Source: Treponema sp. UBA1747
GTDB taxonomy: Bacteria > Spirochaetota > Spirochaetia > Treponematales > Treponemataceae
Assembly (NCBI GenBank): GCA_002315375.1
Contig: DCHR01000029.1
Span: 1 to 64,000 of the forward strand
Direction: 5' to 3'
DNA length: 64,000 nucleotides
Position numbers and translations under genes: made by a program. Each line of letters starts with the position of its first letter. Position 1 is the first letter of the stretch. This document shows, piece by piece, positions 50,850 to 59,231 of this stretch. The notes beneath the pieces were generated by a model, which was not told where the DNA came from, searched no databases, and saw only the letters and a program-made list of their open reading frames with translations.

Positions 50850-51914
50850 TTAGTTCAGTGTTAAATCACCTTCCTTAATCCAACCTAGTTTTCTGAACAG
50901 GAGTCCGAAAGACCAGCAGAGTACTGCAGGAAGAACAAAGCAGACCAGAATAAGCCCAGTCCATTCAAGCCAGCCAGGCTGGATTGCTGCAGCTCCGTGA
51001 GTAACGGCAACGGCACTTGGTTCATACCATCCTGTAATTACACCAATCTGTCCGACGAGTCCGCAGGTCCCCATTCCGGAACTTACGGCAGCGCCGTTCA
51101 TTTCCAGTTTGAAAAGACATGTTGCAATTGGCCCTGTAATCATTGATGTGATAATTGGAGGAAGCCATACTTTTGGATTTTTGATGATGTTTGGCATCTG
51201 GAGCATACTTGTCCCAAGTCCTTGAGAAAGAACTCCGCCCCAGCGGTTTTCAGGGAAAGACAGAACTGCAAATCCAATCATCTGGGCACAGCAGCCTGCG
51301 ACGGCGGCCCCACCTGCAAGTCCTGTAAGTCCGAATGCTGCACAAATGGCGGCACTGGAAATTGGAAGTGTAAGTGCAATTCCGATAATTGCAGAAACAA
51401 GAATACCCATCCAGAACGGATGAAGTTTTGTTGCCCATACTACAAGGCGTCCTATGGAACTTGCAGCCATTCCTATGTATTTTGCAGTAAGAACTGTAAG
51501 CAGTGCTCCAACCAGAATTGTAACGGCCGGAGTAACGATAATATCAACCTTTGTTTTTTTGCTTACAAGGTTTCCCATTTCCGCAGAAATGATTGCAATA
51601 ACCAGAACTGCAAGAGGACCACCGGCTCCGCCTGTAACATTGGCGGCGGCACCAACGGCTACCAGGGAAAGCAGAACCAGAAGTGGGAGCTGCATTGCAA
51701 AGCCGATTCCAACAGCCATTGCAGCACCTACAACATGGCCTTCTGTTGCAAAGTTTCCGGCATCAACCAGAAACTGGAAAACAGGATTAACATTGAGGCG
51801 CAGAAGCTGCTGTCCCAAAGTTTTGATAATTGTTCCGATCAACAAGGAAGCAAAAAGTCCTTGAGCCATGCCACTCATCGCGTCAATTAAGTAACGCTTT
51901 ACGTATTTGTTCAT
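50850..51914 (-). CDS. PfoR-type PTS EIIC_2 membrane protein
   Basis: 354 aa with about nine hydrophobic segments and Gly-rich loops (GAAANVTGGAGGPLAVLVIAIISAEMGNLVSKKTKVD; GCCAQMIGFAVLSFPENRWGG). It matches the PTS_EIIC_2 family, known from the C. perfringens regulator PfoR; whether these carry or sense a substrate is not settled. No EIIA or EIIB gene is nearby. I start at MNKYVKRY, which has AAGGAAAGG upstream; twelve upstream in-frame residues come from the repeat-bearing leader. Confidence 0.82.
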   Translation of the reverse strand: MNKYVKRYLIDAMSGMAQGLFASLLIGTIIKTLGQQLLRLNVNPVFQFLVDAGNFATEGHVVGAAMAVGIGFAMQLPLLVLLSLVAVGAAANVTGGAGGPLAVLVIAIISAEMGNLVSKKTKVDIIVTPAVTILVGALLTVLTAKYIGMAASSIGRLVVWATKLHPFWMGILVSAIIGIALTLPISSAAICAAFGLTGLAGGAAVAGCCAQMIGFAVLSFPENRWGGVLSQGLGTSMLQMPNIIKNPKVWLPPIITSMITGPIATCLFKLEMNGAAVSSGMGTCGLVGQIGVITGWYEPSAVAVTHGAAAIQPGWLEWTGLILVCFVLPAVLCWSFGLLFRKLGWIKEGDLTLN

Positions 51915-51927
51915 AAAACCTTTCCTT

Positions 51928-52048
51928 AGTCTCAAAAAGGGTTCCCGCAATTAACAATGGAGTCCTCCCGCGGGTCCCCGTCGACTCGCTTCGCTCGCTC
52001 CTTGCCCACGGTACTCCATTGTTATTGCTCGCACCGCTTTTTGAGACT
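51928..52048. repeat. Foldback element B
   Basis: A 12-bp perfect inverted repeat (AGTCTCAAAAAG at 51928-51939, CTTTTTGAGACT at 52037-52048) encloses arms with GCAAT-AACAATGGAGT and a 67-bp GC-rich core about 90% alike to that of the 28196-28419 element. It lies in the predicted leader of the PfoR-type gene. The gene-free stretch 51915-52259 holds this element, another inverted repeat and the promoter of the next gene. Confidence 0.85.
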
Positions 52049-52060
52049 CAATAAATGTTG

Positions 52061-52087
52061 TGTAAAAAACGTAAATCGTTTTTTACA
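52061..52087. repeat. Inverted repeat TGTAAAAAACG/CGTTTTTTACA
   Basis: An 11-bp perfect stem with a 5-nt loop (TAAAT). It could be an operator or weak terminator. Confidence 0.6.
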
Positions 52088-52206
52088 AATGTAAGTTGGG
52101 ATAAAAAAAAGATGTGTATCACCGGAGCGCCGTGGCGTCTTCGGTAAGGCTGGTTCTGTGAACTCGGGCACGTTTACATCGTACGTCTGATACTATATAA
52201 AAAAAA

Positions 52207-52234
52207 TTGAAATTGGGCAAATATCCATTATAAT
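52207..52234 (+). promoter_or_regulatory. Promoter of the small envelope protein gene
   Basis: TTGAAA, a 16-base spacer and a perfect TATAAT, followed by a leader of about 19 nt with AGGAG before the ATG. Confidence 0.75.
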
Positions 52235-52259
52235 TTGTTCAACAAACAGGAGTTATTAG

Positions 52260-52883
52260 ATGATGAAAAAAATCTTATTTGTTCTTTTAATGCTGTGCAG
52301 TTTTACTTTGTTTGCAGAAGAAAACCTGAATGCTGCAGGTGAAAATGAAATTGTGGAAACTGAAAAAAGCGGACCAACAGTTGGTGGAAGTGTTGGGATT
52401 AAATTTTTATATTATTATCCTATCTTTACTGGTGCTGTTGATATTGATAAGTTTGAAATCAATTTAAGTATGTTCCCCAATTTTGCAGGTGTATTTCTGT
52501 CAGGCATTTCTTTAGGATACAACACAAATCCCCATTCAACAGGATGGTCCCATAGTATTGGTGCCGGTTGTTATCTGTTTTCTGGGATTAACACTGTTAT
52601 AGTTGATCCGTCAGGTTCTTCTGAGGGAACTGTCGAAGATGCTGAATATAATCCTGAAACAAGAAAAGAGTTATCTGTTGAAAGTCTTTGGGGTGCTTAT
52701 TATCGGTTAGGATACCGTTTTTCTTCGAATCTTATGCTTTCAGGTCAGTTTCATTTACCAATGTTCTATGGATCTTCAAATTCCGGAAAATTTTATGCAC
52801 TTTTGGGGGAAGAGCCTGGTGCAATACTTTATATGATGTCTCTTCTTTCATTTCAGCTTGGACTCCGCTACTGTTTTAACTGA
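52260..52883 (+). CDS. Predicted outer-membrane beta-barrel protein, unknown function
   Basis: 207 aa. Signal peptide about 1-19 (LLMLCSFTLFAEE). The mature part is a run of amphipathic strands rich in Gly, Tyr and Phe (GGSVGIKFLYYYPIF, SIGAGCYLFSG, LGYRFSSNLMLSGQFHLPMFYG) and ends in LGLRYCFN, which suggests a small barrel. I know no specific family. AGGAG lies 7 bases before the ATG. Its TGA overlaps the ATG of the radical SAM gene (TGATG). Confidence 0.75.
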   Translation: MMKKILFVLLMLCSFTLFAEENLNAAGENEIVETEKSGPTVGGSVGIKFLYYYPIFTGAVDIDKFEINLSMFPNFAGVFLSGISLGYNTNPHSTGWSHSIGAGCYLFSGINTVIVDPSGSSEGTVEDAEYNPETRKELSVESLWGAYYRLGYRFSSNLMLSGQFHLPMFYGSSNSGKFYALLGEEPGAILYMMSLLSFQLGLRYCFN

Positions 52884-53815
52884 TGTATATTTCAGACTAT
52901 TACATAAAAAAGTTCGGGGTAAAAGTCTATAAAATTTCTTTGGACGCCGGATGCACCTGTCCGACCCGGGATGGAACAAAAGGAACCCGGGGCTGCATTT
53001 TCTGCAGTGCAACCGGCTCCGGCGATTTTGCTGCATCCAGAAACAAGTCCATTACAGAACAGATTGAAGAAGCAAAAAAACTTGTAGAGAAAAAGCTTCT
53101 GGGACGCGGTGGCGCTGACTGCCAGAAGAAGGATTCCGTTCAAGGCAAATACATCGCTTACTTTCAGAACTTTACAAACACTTACGGGAACCCTGAACGG
53201 CTCGGTGCCTTGTACCGAGAAGCCGCAGCCTGTCCTGATGTCTGCGGCATTTCAATCGGAACACGCCCCGATTGTCTGAATGATGAAATTCTTGAAATAA
53301 TAAAATCACTTTGCAAAAGTAAAACTTCTGAAGAGAATCCTTTTCTTGTTTCCATAGAACTTGGTCTTCAGACAACAAATGAAAAATCAGCTGAGTTTAT
53401 CCGCCGCGGCTACAGGAATGAAGAATATTATGCTGCTGTAAAAAAAATCAGAGAACTGGATTCTTCAATCCATATTGTTACTCATGTGATTTTCGGACTT
53501 CCCGGGGAAAACGAAAAAGATATGATGGATACTGTCCGGACTGTCTGTGAAACAGCAGACGGCATTAAAATCAGCTGCCTTCATATACTTAAGGGGACAG
53601 ACCTTTTTGATTTATATGAAATGGGCGAAGTAAAAGTTCTGGAAGAAGAAGAGTATTACAGGCTTTTGGAAAATGCCCTGAAAATTATTCCTCCAGATTT
53701 TGTAATTCACCGCCTCACAGGGGACGGTGCCAAATCTCTTCTGATTGCTCCAATGTGGACTGCAAATAAGCGGAAGGTTCATAATGAACTTTCCAGACGG
53801 TTTTCTGTTTTTTAG
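52883..53815 (+). CDS. Radical SAM protein, YhcC family
   Basis: 310 aa. Iron-sulfur Cys motif with the unusual long first gap (CTCPTRDGTKGTRGCIFCS: C-x10-C-x2-C), the hallmark of the TIGR01212/YhcC group, then YFQNFTNTYG, ISIGTRPDCLND, VSIELGLQTTN and THVIFGLPGENEKDMMDT. The reaction is not known. The conserved HxLKGT motif here overlaps a GGGGACAGACC repeat (KGTDL). The start overlaps the previous stop. Confidence 0.9.
   Translation: MYISDYYIKKFGVKVYKISLDAGCTCPTRDGTKGTRGCIFCSATGSGDFAASRNKSITEQIEEAKKLVEKKLLGRGGADCQKKDSVQGKYIAYFQNFTNTYGNPERLGALYREAAACPDVCGISIGTRPDCLNDEILEIIKSLCKSKTSEENPFLVSIELGLQTTNEKSAEFIRRGYRNEEYYAAVKKIRELDSSIHIVTHVIFGLPGENEKDMMDTVRTVCETADGIKISCLHILKGTDLFDLYEMGEVKVLEEEEYYRLLENALKIIPPDFVIHRLTGDGAKSLLIAPMWTANKRKVHNELSRRFSVF
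53591..53607 (+). repeat. GGGGACAGACC sequence inside the radical SAM gene
   Basis: AAGGGGACAGACCTTTTT reads KGTDLF. KGT is conserved in this family, so the match could be coincidence or repeat-driven. Confidence 0.35.
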
Positions 53816-53828
53816 AATGGTCTTTCAC

Positions 53829-53866
53829 CGGCGCCTGTTGAAATATCAGTATGTCGAAGGTCCGGT
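53829..53866. repeat. REP-like element, diverged copy
   Basis: CCGG-CGCCTGTTGAAA ... ATGTCGAAGGT-CCGG, flanked by a CCGG pair, ending 8 bases before the next -10. Confidence 0.5.
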
Positions 53867-53874
53867 TATTATGG

Positions 53875-53880
53875 TATAAT
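53875..53880 (+). promoter_or_regulatory. -10 box of the M29 aminopeptidase gene, leaderless spacing
   Basis: TATAAT, then AAACCT, then ATG: the A of the start codon is the seventh base, the expected +1. No Shine-Dalgarno. Confidence 0.6.
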
Positions 53881-53886
53881 AAACCT

Positions 53887-55047
53887 ATGAGCATTTTGAA
53901 AAAAGAAATCAAGAAAATCAATGATATTATAAATAAAGACAGATCTCCTTACGACACAGTGATCCAGGATGTTCTTAAAGTAAAAAAAGATGAAACCGTA
54001 CTGATTATTGCAAATCCTGCAACAGTTGAAATTGCGCAGGGGTTCTTTCATGCAGCAAATCTGGTCAACGCAAAACCGACTCTGGTTTTTCAGAATGACA
54101 AGACTTCCTTTGATAATGCGGAACCTGTTGTTCTTGCAGCAATCGGTTCTAATCCTGATGTAGCACTTTCCATTTCAAACATTAAGCTTGGAAAAGATCC
54201 GGGTGCAACTGCAAATCCTTATAAAACAGAAGACGGTCAGGAATATCCTCATGTTTTCGATTATCTTCTGGACGGTAAAAAAACGATGCGTGCAGTCTGG
54301 ACTCCAGGTATTACAGTGGACATGATGAACAGGACTGCGAATATCGATTATCTGGAACTGAAAAACCGTTGCAAAAAACTTGGAAAAATTTTTGAAGGTG
54401 CAGAATTTGTTCATGTTACCGCTCCTGCCGGAACAGACATTATGGTTCCGGTTCAGGGACGAAAACTTCTGAATGATGACGGAGATTTTTCAACACCGGG
54501 AAGCGGCGGAAATATTCCGGCCGGTGAAGTTTTCATCAGTCCTCTCGTTCCGGGAACAGAAGCCGGTGGAGAAACAAAAGGCTGCGAAGGTACAATCGTT
54601 TATGACGGTTCCATGACTTTCTTTGACGGCGATTCTATTTTGAATACTCCTATTACCTGTAAACTGGAAAATGGTTTTGTAACAGAAATAACAGGCGATA
54701 AGGAAGCTGAACGTCTTCTTCAGACAATTACTGATGCTGAAAAACGTGCTTTGGCTTATGAAAAAGAAGGAAAACTTCCTGAAGGAAAAGGCGAGGTTTA
54801 CAAACGCAATGCCCGCAATATCGGGGAACTGGGCATCGGACTGAATCCTGCCGCATCTATTACAGGAAACATGCTTGAAGATGAAAAAGCTTTCCGCACC
54901 TGTCATTTTGCAATCGGTGAAAATTACGATAACGATGCACCGAGTCTTATTCATCTGGACGGGGTAGTCAGAAATCCTACAATCGTTTTGAAGTACAGCG
55001 ACGGCAGTGAAAAAACAATTCTGCTTAATGGAGAATTACAATGTTAG
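53887..55047 (+). CDS. M29-type metallo-aminopeptidase
   Basis: 386 aa, cytoplasmic. It resembles the M29 (AmpS/PepS) family that removes N-terminal residues with two metal ions. Likely ligands: Glu in NIPAGEVFISP, Glu in NIGELGIGLNP, His in FRTCHFAIG, and the His/Asp pair in SLIHLDGVV. I start at MSILKKE; eleven codons upstream in frame fall across the -10 box. The downstream lipoprotein gene overlaps its end by seven bases. Confidence 0.88.
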   Translation: MSILKKEIKKINDIINKDRSPYDTVIQDVLKVKKDETVLIIANPATVEIAQGFFHAANLVNAKPTLVFQNDKTSFDNAEPVVLAAIGSNPDVALSISNIKLGKDPGATANPYKTEDGQEYPHVFDYLLDGKKTMRAVWTPGITVDMMNRTANIDYLELKNRCKKLGKIFEGAEFVHVTAPAGTDIMVPVQGRKLLNDDGDFSTPGSGGNIPAGEVFISPLVPGTEAGGETKGCEGTIVYDGSMTFFDGDSILNTPITCKLENGFVTEITGDKEAERLLQTITDAEKRALAYEKEGKLPEGKGEVYKRNARNIGELGIGLNPAASITGNMLEDEKAFRTCHFAIGENYDNDAPSLIHLDGVVRNPTIVLKYSDGSEKTILLNGELQC

Positions 55048-55940
55048 TCTCAAAAAACAAATCAAAAATCTGTCTTTCATTTTTTGCAATTATTTTCATT
55101 TTTACTTCCTGCGGAAAGAAAAATCTGCCTGTAGAAAAACTGCAGAATTCTTTTCTGGAGAACCAGCCTGAAGTTTTAACTTCTCTTGCGTTTTCCGGAG
55201 ATCCTCACTGGGGAAGCGGAATGGCAGATTCAGATTTACGTTTGAGAATAATCAATAAGGTTTCAAGAAGATCCTATGACAGCTTTGTAATTCTGGGTGA
55301 TATTGTTGAAGACGGAAGTAAAAAGGACTCCTACAACAATGCTGTTGCAACATTGAATCAGGGGCTGAAAGAAACTCCTGTTCTTGTACTGCCGGGGAAT
55401 AAAGATTTTTACAAAAAGACCAGAGAAAATTTCAATGTGGTTTTTTCTGGAAAAGGAAATAAATCCGGGAATTATTGTCTTGATTTTAAAGGTTCACATA
55501 TTCTGGTTCTTGATGAAATTAAAACAGAAAACAATGCTGCAGAAAATCAGGAAAAATGGCTGGCAGAACAGCTGGATAAAATCCCGGTAGAAGACAAAGT
55601 TCTTGTTTTGTCTCATAACTCTTTTATCAGCAGCAGGAAGAAAGATTCTGTTCTTGAAAACTTCTGTTCGATTTTCGAAAAGTATAAAGTAGACCTGGTT
55701 ATTTCCGGAGAAGATCACCTGATGGAGCTTCTGGAAAAGAACGGCGTAACTTATATCGTTGCAGGTTCCATGAGCGGAATCTTTGACCGGGTAGAAAATA
55801 AATCTTCTAATTCAATCTGGATGAATAATACTTCTGCCGGATTCCTTGATTTGAATCTGGCAGAAAAAGACAAGCTTAGTTTTGCTTTTTTTGATTCAGA
55901 CGGAAAACATCTGAAATCATACGAAATCAGAACTAAATGA
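55041..55940 (+). CDS. Metallophosphoesterase-like lipoprotein with altered motifs
   Basis: 299 aa. Lipoprotein signal with lipobox FTSC (about residue 24). A calcineurin-like fold is evident: SGDPHW (usually GDxH), ILGDIVEDG, PGNKDFY (usually GNHD/E), LSHNSF and SGEDHLM (usually GHxH). Two motifs have lost a conserved residue, including the catalytic His of GNHD, so metal binding may be partial and activity reduced or changed. GGAGAA precedes the ATG. Translationally coupled to the aminopeptidase gene. Confidence 0.82.
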   Translation: MLVSKNKSKICLSFFAIIFIFTSCGKKNLPVEKLQNSFLENQPEVLTSLAFSGDPHWGSGMADSDLRLRIINKVSRRSYDSFVILGDIVEDGSKKDSYNNAVATLNQGLKETPVLVLPGNKDFYKKTRENFNVVFSGKGNKSGNYCLDFKGSHILVLDEIKTENNAAENQEKWLAEQLDKIPVEDKVLVLSHNSFISSRKKDSVLENFCSIFEKYKVDLVISGEDHLMELLEKNGVTYIVAGSMSGIFDRVENKSSNSIWMNNTSAGFLDLNLAEKDKLSFAFFDSDGKHLKSYEIRTK

Positions 55941-55944
55941 GTTT

Positions 55945-57201
55945 TTAGCGTTCAACAGTTTCCAGAATGTTTCTGAAATTTTCCTGAACTACCGGATCAA
56001 CAAGTTTGCAGGTTCTTCTGTCATAATGACTGAAAGGATCTTCCGATGTGCCCTTTTTCTGGATGTCCCAGAGAACAGGGCACATTCCGTTTTTATAGGC
56101 ATGAAGGCAAACGTATTTCAGGTAATTCTGAATTGATTCCTGTTCCTTGTTTTTTGTAGGGCATCCGTATTCACCGATGATTACAGGAACTCCTTTATCA
56201 ACAAAAGTTGTTTTCATTTTTTTCATGTTTGCTGAAAGTTCGCTCAAATCTTTCTGTGTGCCCCAGGTGGTTCTGCATTTTCCCCAGTCAGCATCTTTTT
56301 CCAGAATTGCGAAGTTTGAAGGGGTGTAATAGTGAACTGAAACTGCACACATGTAAGCAGGATCTGCAGGCATTTTGAATAAAGGATCACAGGTCAGTCC
56401 GATGTCGGTCTGATAGCCCGCAATAAGCAGAAGACGTGTTTCATTGTTGCCGCCTGAACTGCGGACCAGGTTTACGAAGGCCTGGTTAATTTCATTTAAC
56501 AGTCCGAAGGATTCTGCTTTTCCTGTTGTTCCGCCCCATCTGTTCCAGACACTGTTCCATCCTCCTTCTTCATTCAAGGATTCCAGAACAAGACGTTCAT
56601 CATAATCCTTGAAGCGTTCCAGAATCTGGGTCCACATCCGGGTGTATTTTTTCATGCACTCAGCTTTATTGGTAGGGAAGGTTTCCCACCATCCGCCGTC
56701 CCAGTGTTCGTTAACAAGAGGGTACATTCCGCATTCCAGGGTCCAGTCTACAATCTGCTGAACTCGGTCCAGAAGCTCCGGCGCAATGGTGTAATCATCT
56801 TTCATAAGATTTGACCATGCTACAGGAATTCTCAGAGTCTTGAAGCCTGCATCAGCATAGCCTTGAATCATGTCTTTTGTAATGACCGGGCTTCCCCAAC
56901 AGGTTTCATAAGCTTTTACACCGCCGTTCTTATTTACCCAGGAACCGGTTGCTTCCATTGTGTTTCCAAGGTTGATTCCGATACCCATTTTTTCTACGAA
57001 TTTCTGGGCTTCGGATTTTTCACCCTCTGCAAGCTGAAGGGGAGGAACGTCAGGAACTTCAACTGAAGGAACGGTTGTTTCCTGTTCCTGATTCTGGGAA
57101 TTCCCAGCGGTTCCTTTTGTGATGCTTCCGCAGGAAATAAGGCTCAGTGCCAGAAGAAATATTCCTGCTAAAGCAAAAATTCTGTTGGTTAATTTTTTCA
57201 T
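55945..57201 (-). CDS. GH5 endoglucanase-like lipoprotein
   Basis: 418 aa. Lipobox LISC (about residue 24), then a Gln/Glu/Pro-rich linker to about 60 and a GH5 barrel: MGIGINLGNTMEATG, FKTLRIPVAWSNL, VNEHWDGGWWE, acid/base Glu in LESLNEEGGW, SVHYYTPSNFA and nucleophile Glu in VIIGEYGCP. It fits subfamily GH5_4 and is a paralogue of the GH5 at 21106 (both have GINLGN and RSSGGNN/RSTGGNN). AGGAAGG precedes the ATG. It is exported and acts on beta-glucans at the cell surface or periplasm. Confidence 0.92.
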   Translation of the reverse strand: MKKLTNRIFALAGIFLLALSLISCGSITKGTAGNSQNQEQETTVPSVEVPDVPPLQLAEGEKSEAQKFVEKMGIGINLGNTMEATGSWVNKNGGVKAYETCWGSPVITKDMIQGYADAGFKTLRIPVAWSNLMKDDYTIAPELLDRVQQIVDWTLECGMYPLVNEHWDGGWWETFPTNKAECMKKYTRMWTQILERFKDYDERLVLESLNEEGGWNSVWNRWGGTTGKAESFGLLNEINQAFVNLVRSSGGNNETRLLLIAGYQTDIGLTCDPLFKMPADPAYMCAVSVHYYTPSNFAILEKDADWGKCRTTWGTQKDLSELSANMKKMKTTFVDKGVPVIIGEYGCPTKNKEQESIQNYLKYVCLHAYKNGMCPVLWDIQKKGTSEDPFSHYDRRTCKLVDPVVQENFRNILETVER

Positions 57202-57221
57202 TGTTTTACCTTCCTGATTTT

Positions 57222-57258
57222 ATTTTCCATCGGGAAGTTCTAATTTTCAATGGAAAAT
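57222..57258. promoter_or_regulatory. Inverted repeat ATTTTCCAT/ATGGAAAAT upstream of the GH5 gene
   Basis: A 9-bp perfect inverted repeat (57222-57230 with 57250-57258) between the divergent GH5 and lysS genes, close to the GH5 start. A candidate operator. Confidence 0.5.
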
Positions 57259-57329
57259 TTGTGCTACTTTCCTTTGAAAATCTCGGAAGAACACTTCTGC
57301 GACCTTTTGCACATAAAAAAGATTTTCTA

Positions 57330-57335
57330 TATAAT
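57330..57335 (+). promoter_or_regulatory. -10 box of lysS
   Basis: TATAAT nine bases before the lysS ATG; leader of about 3 nt, no Shine-Dalgarno. Confidence 0.5.
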
Positions 57336-57344
57336 AGAAAAACT

Positions 57345-58967
57345 ATGGCAAACGAAACAACTTATAACCACTGGGCTGACCAGGTGGCAGCAAAAATCAT
57401 CAAAGAAAAGGGTGATCTCCCTTCTTACACATGTGCTTCGGGAATTACTCCGTCAGGTACCGTTCATATCGGAAACTTCCGTGAAATCATCACTGTAGAC
57501 CTTGTTGTACGCGCTCTCCGTGATGCAGGAAAAAATGTCCGCTTTATTTATTCATGGGACGACTACGATGTATTCCGCAAAGTCCCTGGCAATATGCCAA
57601 AACCTGAAGTTCTTGCAAATTATCTTCGCTATCCAATTACTTCTGTTCCTGATACTTTTGAACGCGACGAAAACTATGCACGTCATCATGAAGTTGATAT
57701 TGAAACTCAGCTTCCACGTGTGGGAATTCATCCTGAATTCCTTTACCAGTCTTCACGCTATCAGGCACACCGCTATGTTGAAGGACTGAAAAAATCACTT
57801 CAGAACCGTGAACTCATCAAGGAATGTCTCAACACTTATCGTGATGATGAACACAAAATGAAGCCTGAAGATGTTTACTGGCCTACATCAATTTTCTGTG
57901 GAAAATGTAACAAGGATACAACTGAAATCACAGGTTACGACGGAGAATACGGCGTTTCTTACAAATGTGAATGCGGCTGTGACGAAACTGTAGATATCCG
58001 CGAATTCGGCGGCATCAAGCTGGGCTGGCGCGTTGACTGGCCTATGAGATGGAACGAAGAAAAAGTTGTATTCGAACCGGGCGGAAAAGATCATATCAGT
58101 CCTGGAGGATCTTACGACACAGCAAAAGAAGTTTCAAAGAAAGTATTTGGATGGGATGCTCCTGTAACAATGAAGTATGACTTCGTAAAACTTAAGGGAG
58201 TTCCAGGAAAAATGTCTTCTTCAAAAGGAAAGGTTATTTCTCTGGTTGATGCTCTTGAAGTTTACCAGCCTGAAGTTCTCCGCTACATCTTTGCCCAGAA
58301 TAAAGTTGATCATGAATTCTCAATCAGCTTTGACCTGGACGTTCTTACAATTTACGAAGCTTACGACAGAACAGAACGCTATGTTTGGGGAACAGAAGAA
58401 CCAAAAGAAAAAGACCCTGCAAAGAAAGCTTCTCTTCTGGCACGCGAAAAGCGCATTTATGAACTTTCACAGATTGACGGTATGCCTGCAGTAATGCCAT
58501 ATCAGGTTCCATTCCGTCTTCTTACAACTCTCCTTCAGACATACGACGGAGATGTTGATGCAGTAATCGCTTCTCTTGGAGATGTAAAACCTGAACAGGA
58601 AGAATGCCTCCGCCGCCGTGCTGCCTGTGCCTGGTACTGGATCAATGAATCGGCACCTGACTGTGCAGAAGATATGCGCTTCAGCCTGCGTAAGGACGGT
58701 TCAAAAGCAGAAGACATTACAGGTGACATGCTTACAGCAGTTAAACGTGTTCGTGACGAAGTTGTTCCACAGGTTGGAAGCTTTGCTACAGACAAAGACT
58801 GCCAGCAGGCTATGTATGACATTGCAACAGGAATGGGACTTGAAGCAAAGGCTCTGTTCACAGCTCTTTACCACGCACTTATCGGTAAAGACCAGGGACC
58901 ACGTCTTGCAAACTTCATGAAAATCATCGGAAAAGACCGTCTTGCTCAGATTCTGAGCGTTTACTAG
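57345..58967 (+). CDS. lysS: Class I lysyl-tRNA synthetase
   Basis: 540 aa. It charges tRNA-Lys using a class I (Rossmann) catalytic domain, the archaeal-type enzyme also found in spirochaetes. HIGN (in TPSGTVHIGNFRE) and KMSSSKG signatures are intact, with a Cys cluster (CGKCNKDT...CECGCDE, about 185-215) in the insertion that looks zinc-binding. I start at MANETTY; 66 upstream in-frame residues would cover the promoter. A strong terminator follows. Confidence 0.96.
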   Translation: MANETTYNHWADQVAAKIIKEKGDLPSYTCASGITPSGTVHIGNFREIITVDLVVRALRDAGKNVRFIYSWDDYDVFRKVPGNMPKPEVLANYLRYPITSVPDTFERDENYARHHEVDIETQLPRVGIHPEFLYQSSRYQAHRYVEGLKKSLQNRELIKECLNTYRDDEHKMKPEDVYWPTSIFCGKCNKDTTEITGYDGEYGVSYKCECGCDETVDIREFGGIKLGWRVDWPMRWNEEKVVFEPGGKDHISPGGSYDTAKEVSKKVFGWDAPVTMKYDFVKLKGVPGKMSSSKGKVISLVDALEVYQPEVLRYIFAQNKVDHEFSISFDLDVLTIYEAYDRTERYVWGTEEPKEKDPAKKASLLAREKRIYELSQIDGMPAVMPYQVPFRLLTTLLQTYDGDVDAVIASLGDVKPEQEECLRRRAACAWYWINESAPDCAEDMRFSLRKDGSKAEDITGDMLTAVKRVRDEVVPQVGSFATDKDCQQAMYDIATGMGLEAKALFTALYHALIGKDQGPRLANFMKIIGKDRLAQILSVY

Positions 58968-58998
58968 AATTTTCCTTAAACATTCATATTTGAACTGA

Positions 58999-59032
58999 AA
59001 TGACCGGTGGCTGACCACCGGTCATTTTTTTT
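58999..59032 (+). terminator. Intrinsic terminator after lysS
   Basis: AATGACCGGTGG / CCACCGGTCATT, 12 perfect pairs with a 4-nt loop, then T8. Confidence 0.95.
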
Positions 59033-59040
59033 CATCAAAT

Positions 59041-59129
59041 GGTCCCTGAACTTCTCGAAAGGCCGGGGACAGGGACAGACCCTGTTCAGAGGGGACAGAC
59101 CCCTGCGGTTTCAAAGGGGACAGACCTCC
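59041..59129. repeat. Composite repeat cluster: REP-like element plus GGGGACAGACC copies
   Basis: CCCTGAACTTCTCGAAAGG (59044-59062) is followed by four GGGGACAG-type copies (59064-59072, 59072-59083, 59091-59104, 59114-59129). Both families seen elsewhere in the window meet here. Confidence 0.75.
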
Positions 59130-59194
59130 CCGAAAATCCCTGAAAATGTTGTAAATTGAAGAATTTCAAACGTTTTCGTGAAGAAGATATTTAT

Positions 59195-59223
59195 TTAACT
59201 TTTTACAGAATCTGCCTTATAAT
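59195..59223 (+). promoter_or_regulatory. Promoter of the first MCP gene
   Basis: TTAACT, a 17-base spacer and a perfect TATAAT; the ATG follows eight bases later, so the leader is 0-2 nt. Confidence 0.6.
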
Positions 59224-59231
59224 GGTAACGT

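Noticed and set aside
51222..51890. Plus-strand 222-aa Cys/Asn-rich reading frame
   Set aside because: Antisense to the PfoR-type membrane gene; the composition is an artefact of reading membrane-protein codons backwards.
57147..57344. N-terminal extension of lysS by 66 residues
   Set aside because: It would span the GH5 promoter region, an inverted repeat and the lysS -10; LysRS homology begins at MANETTY.
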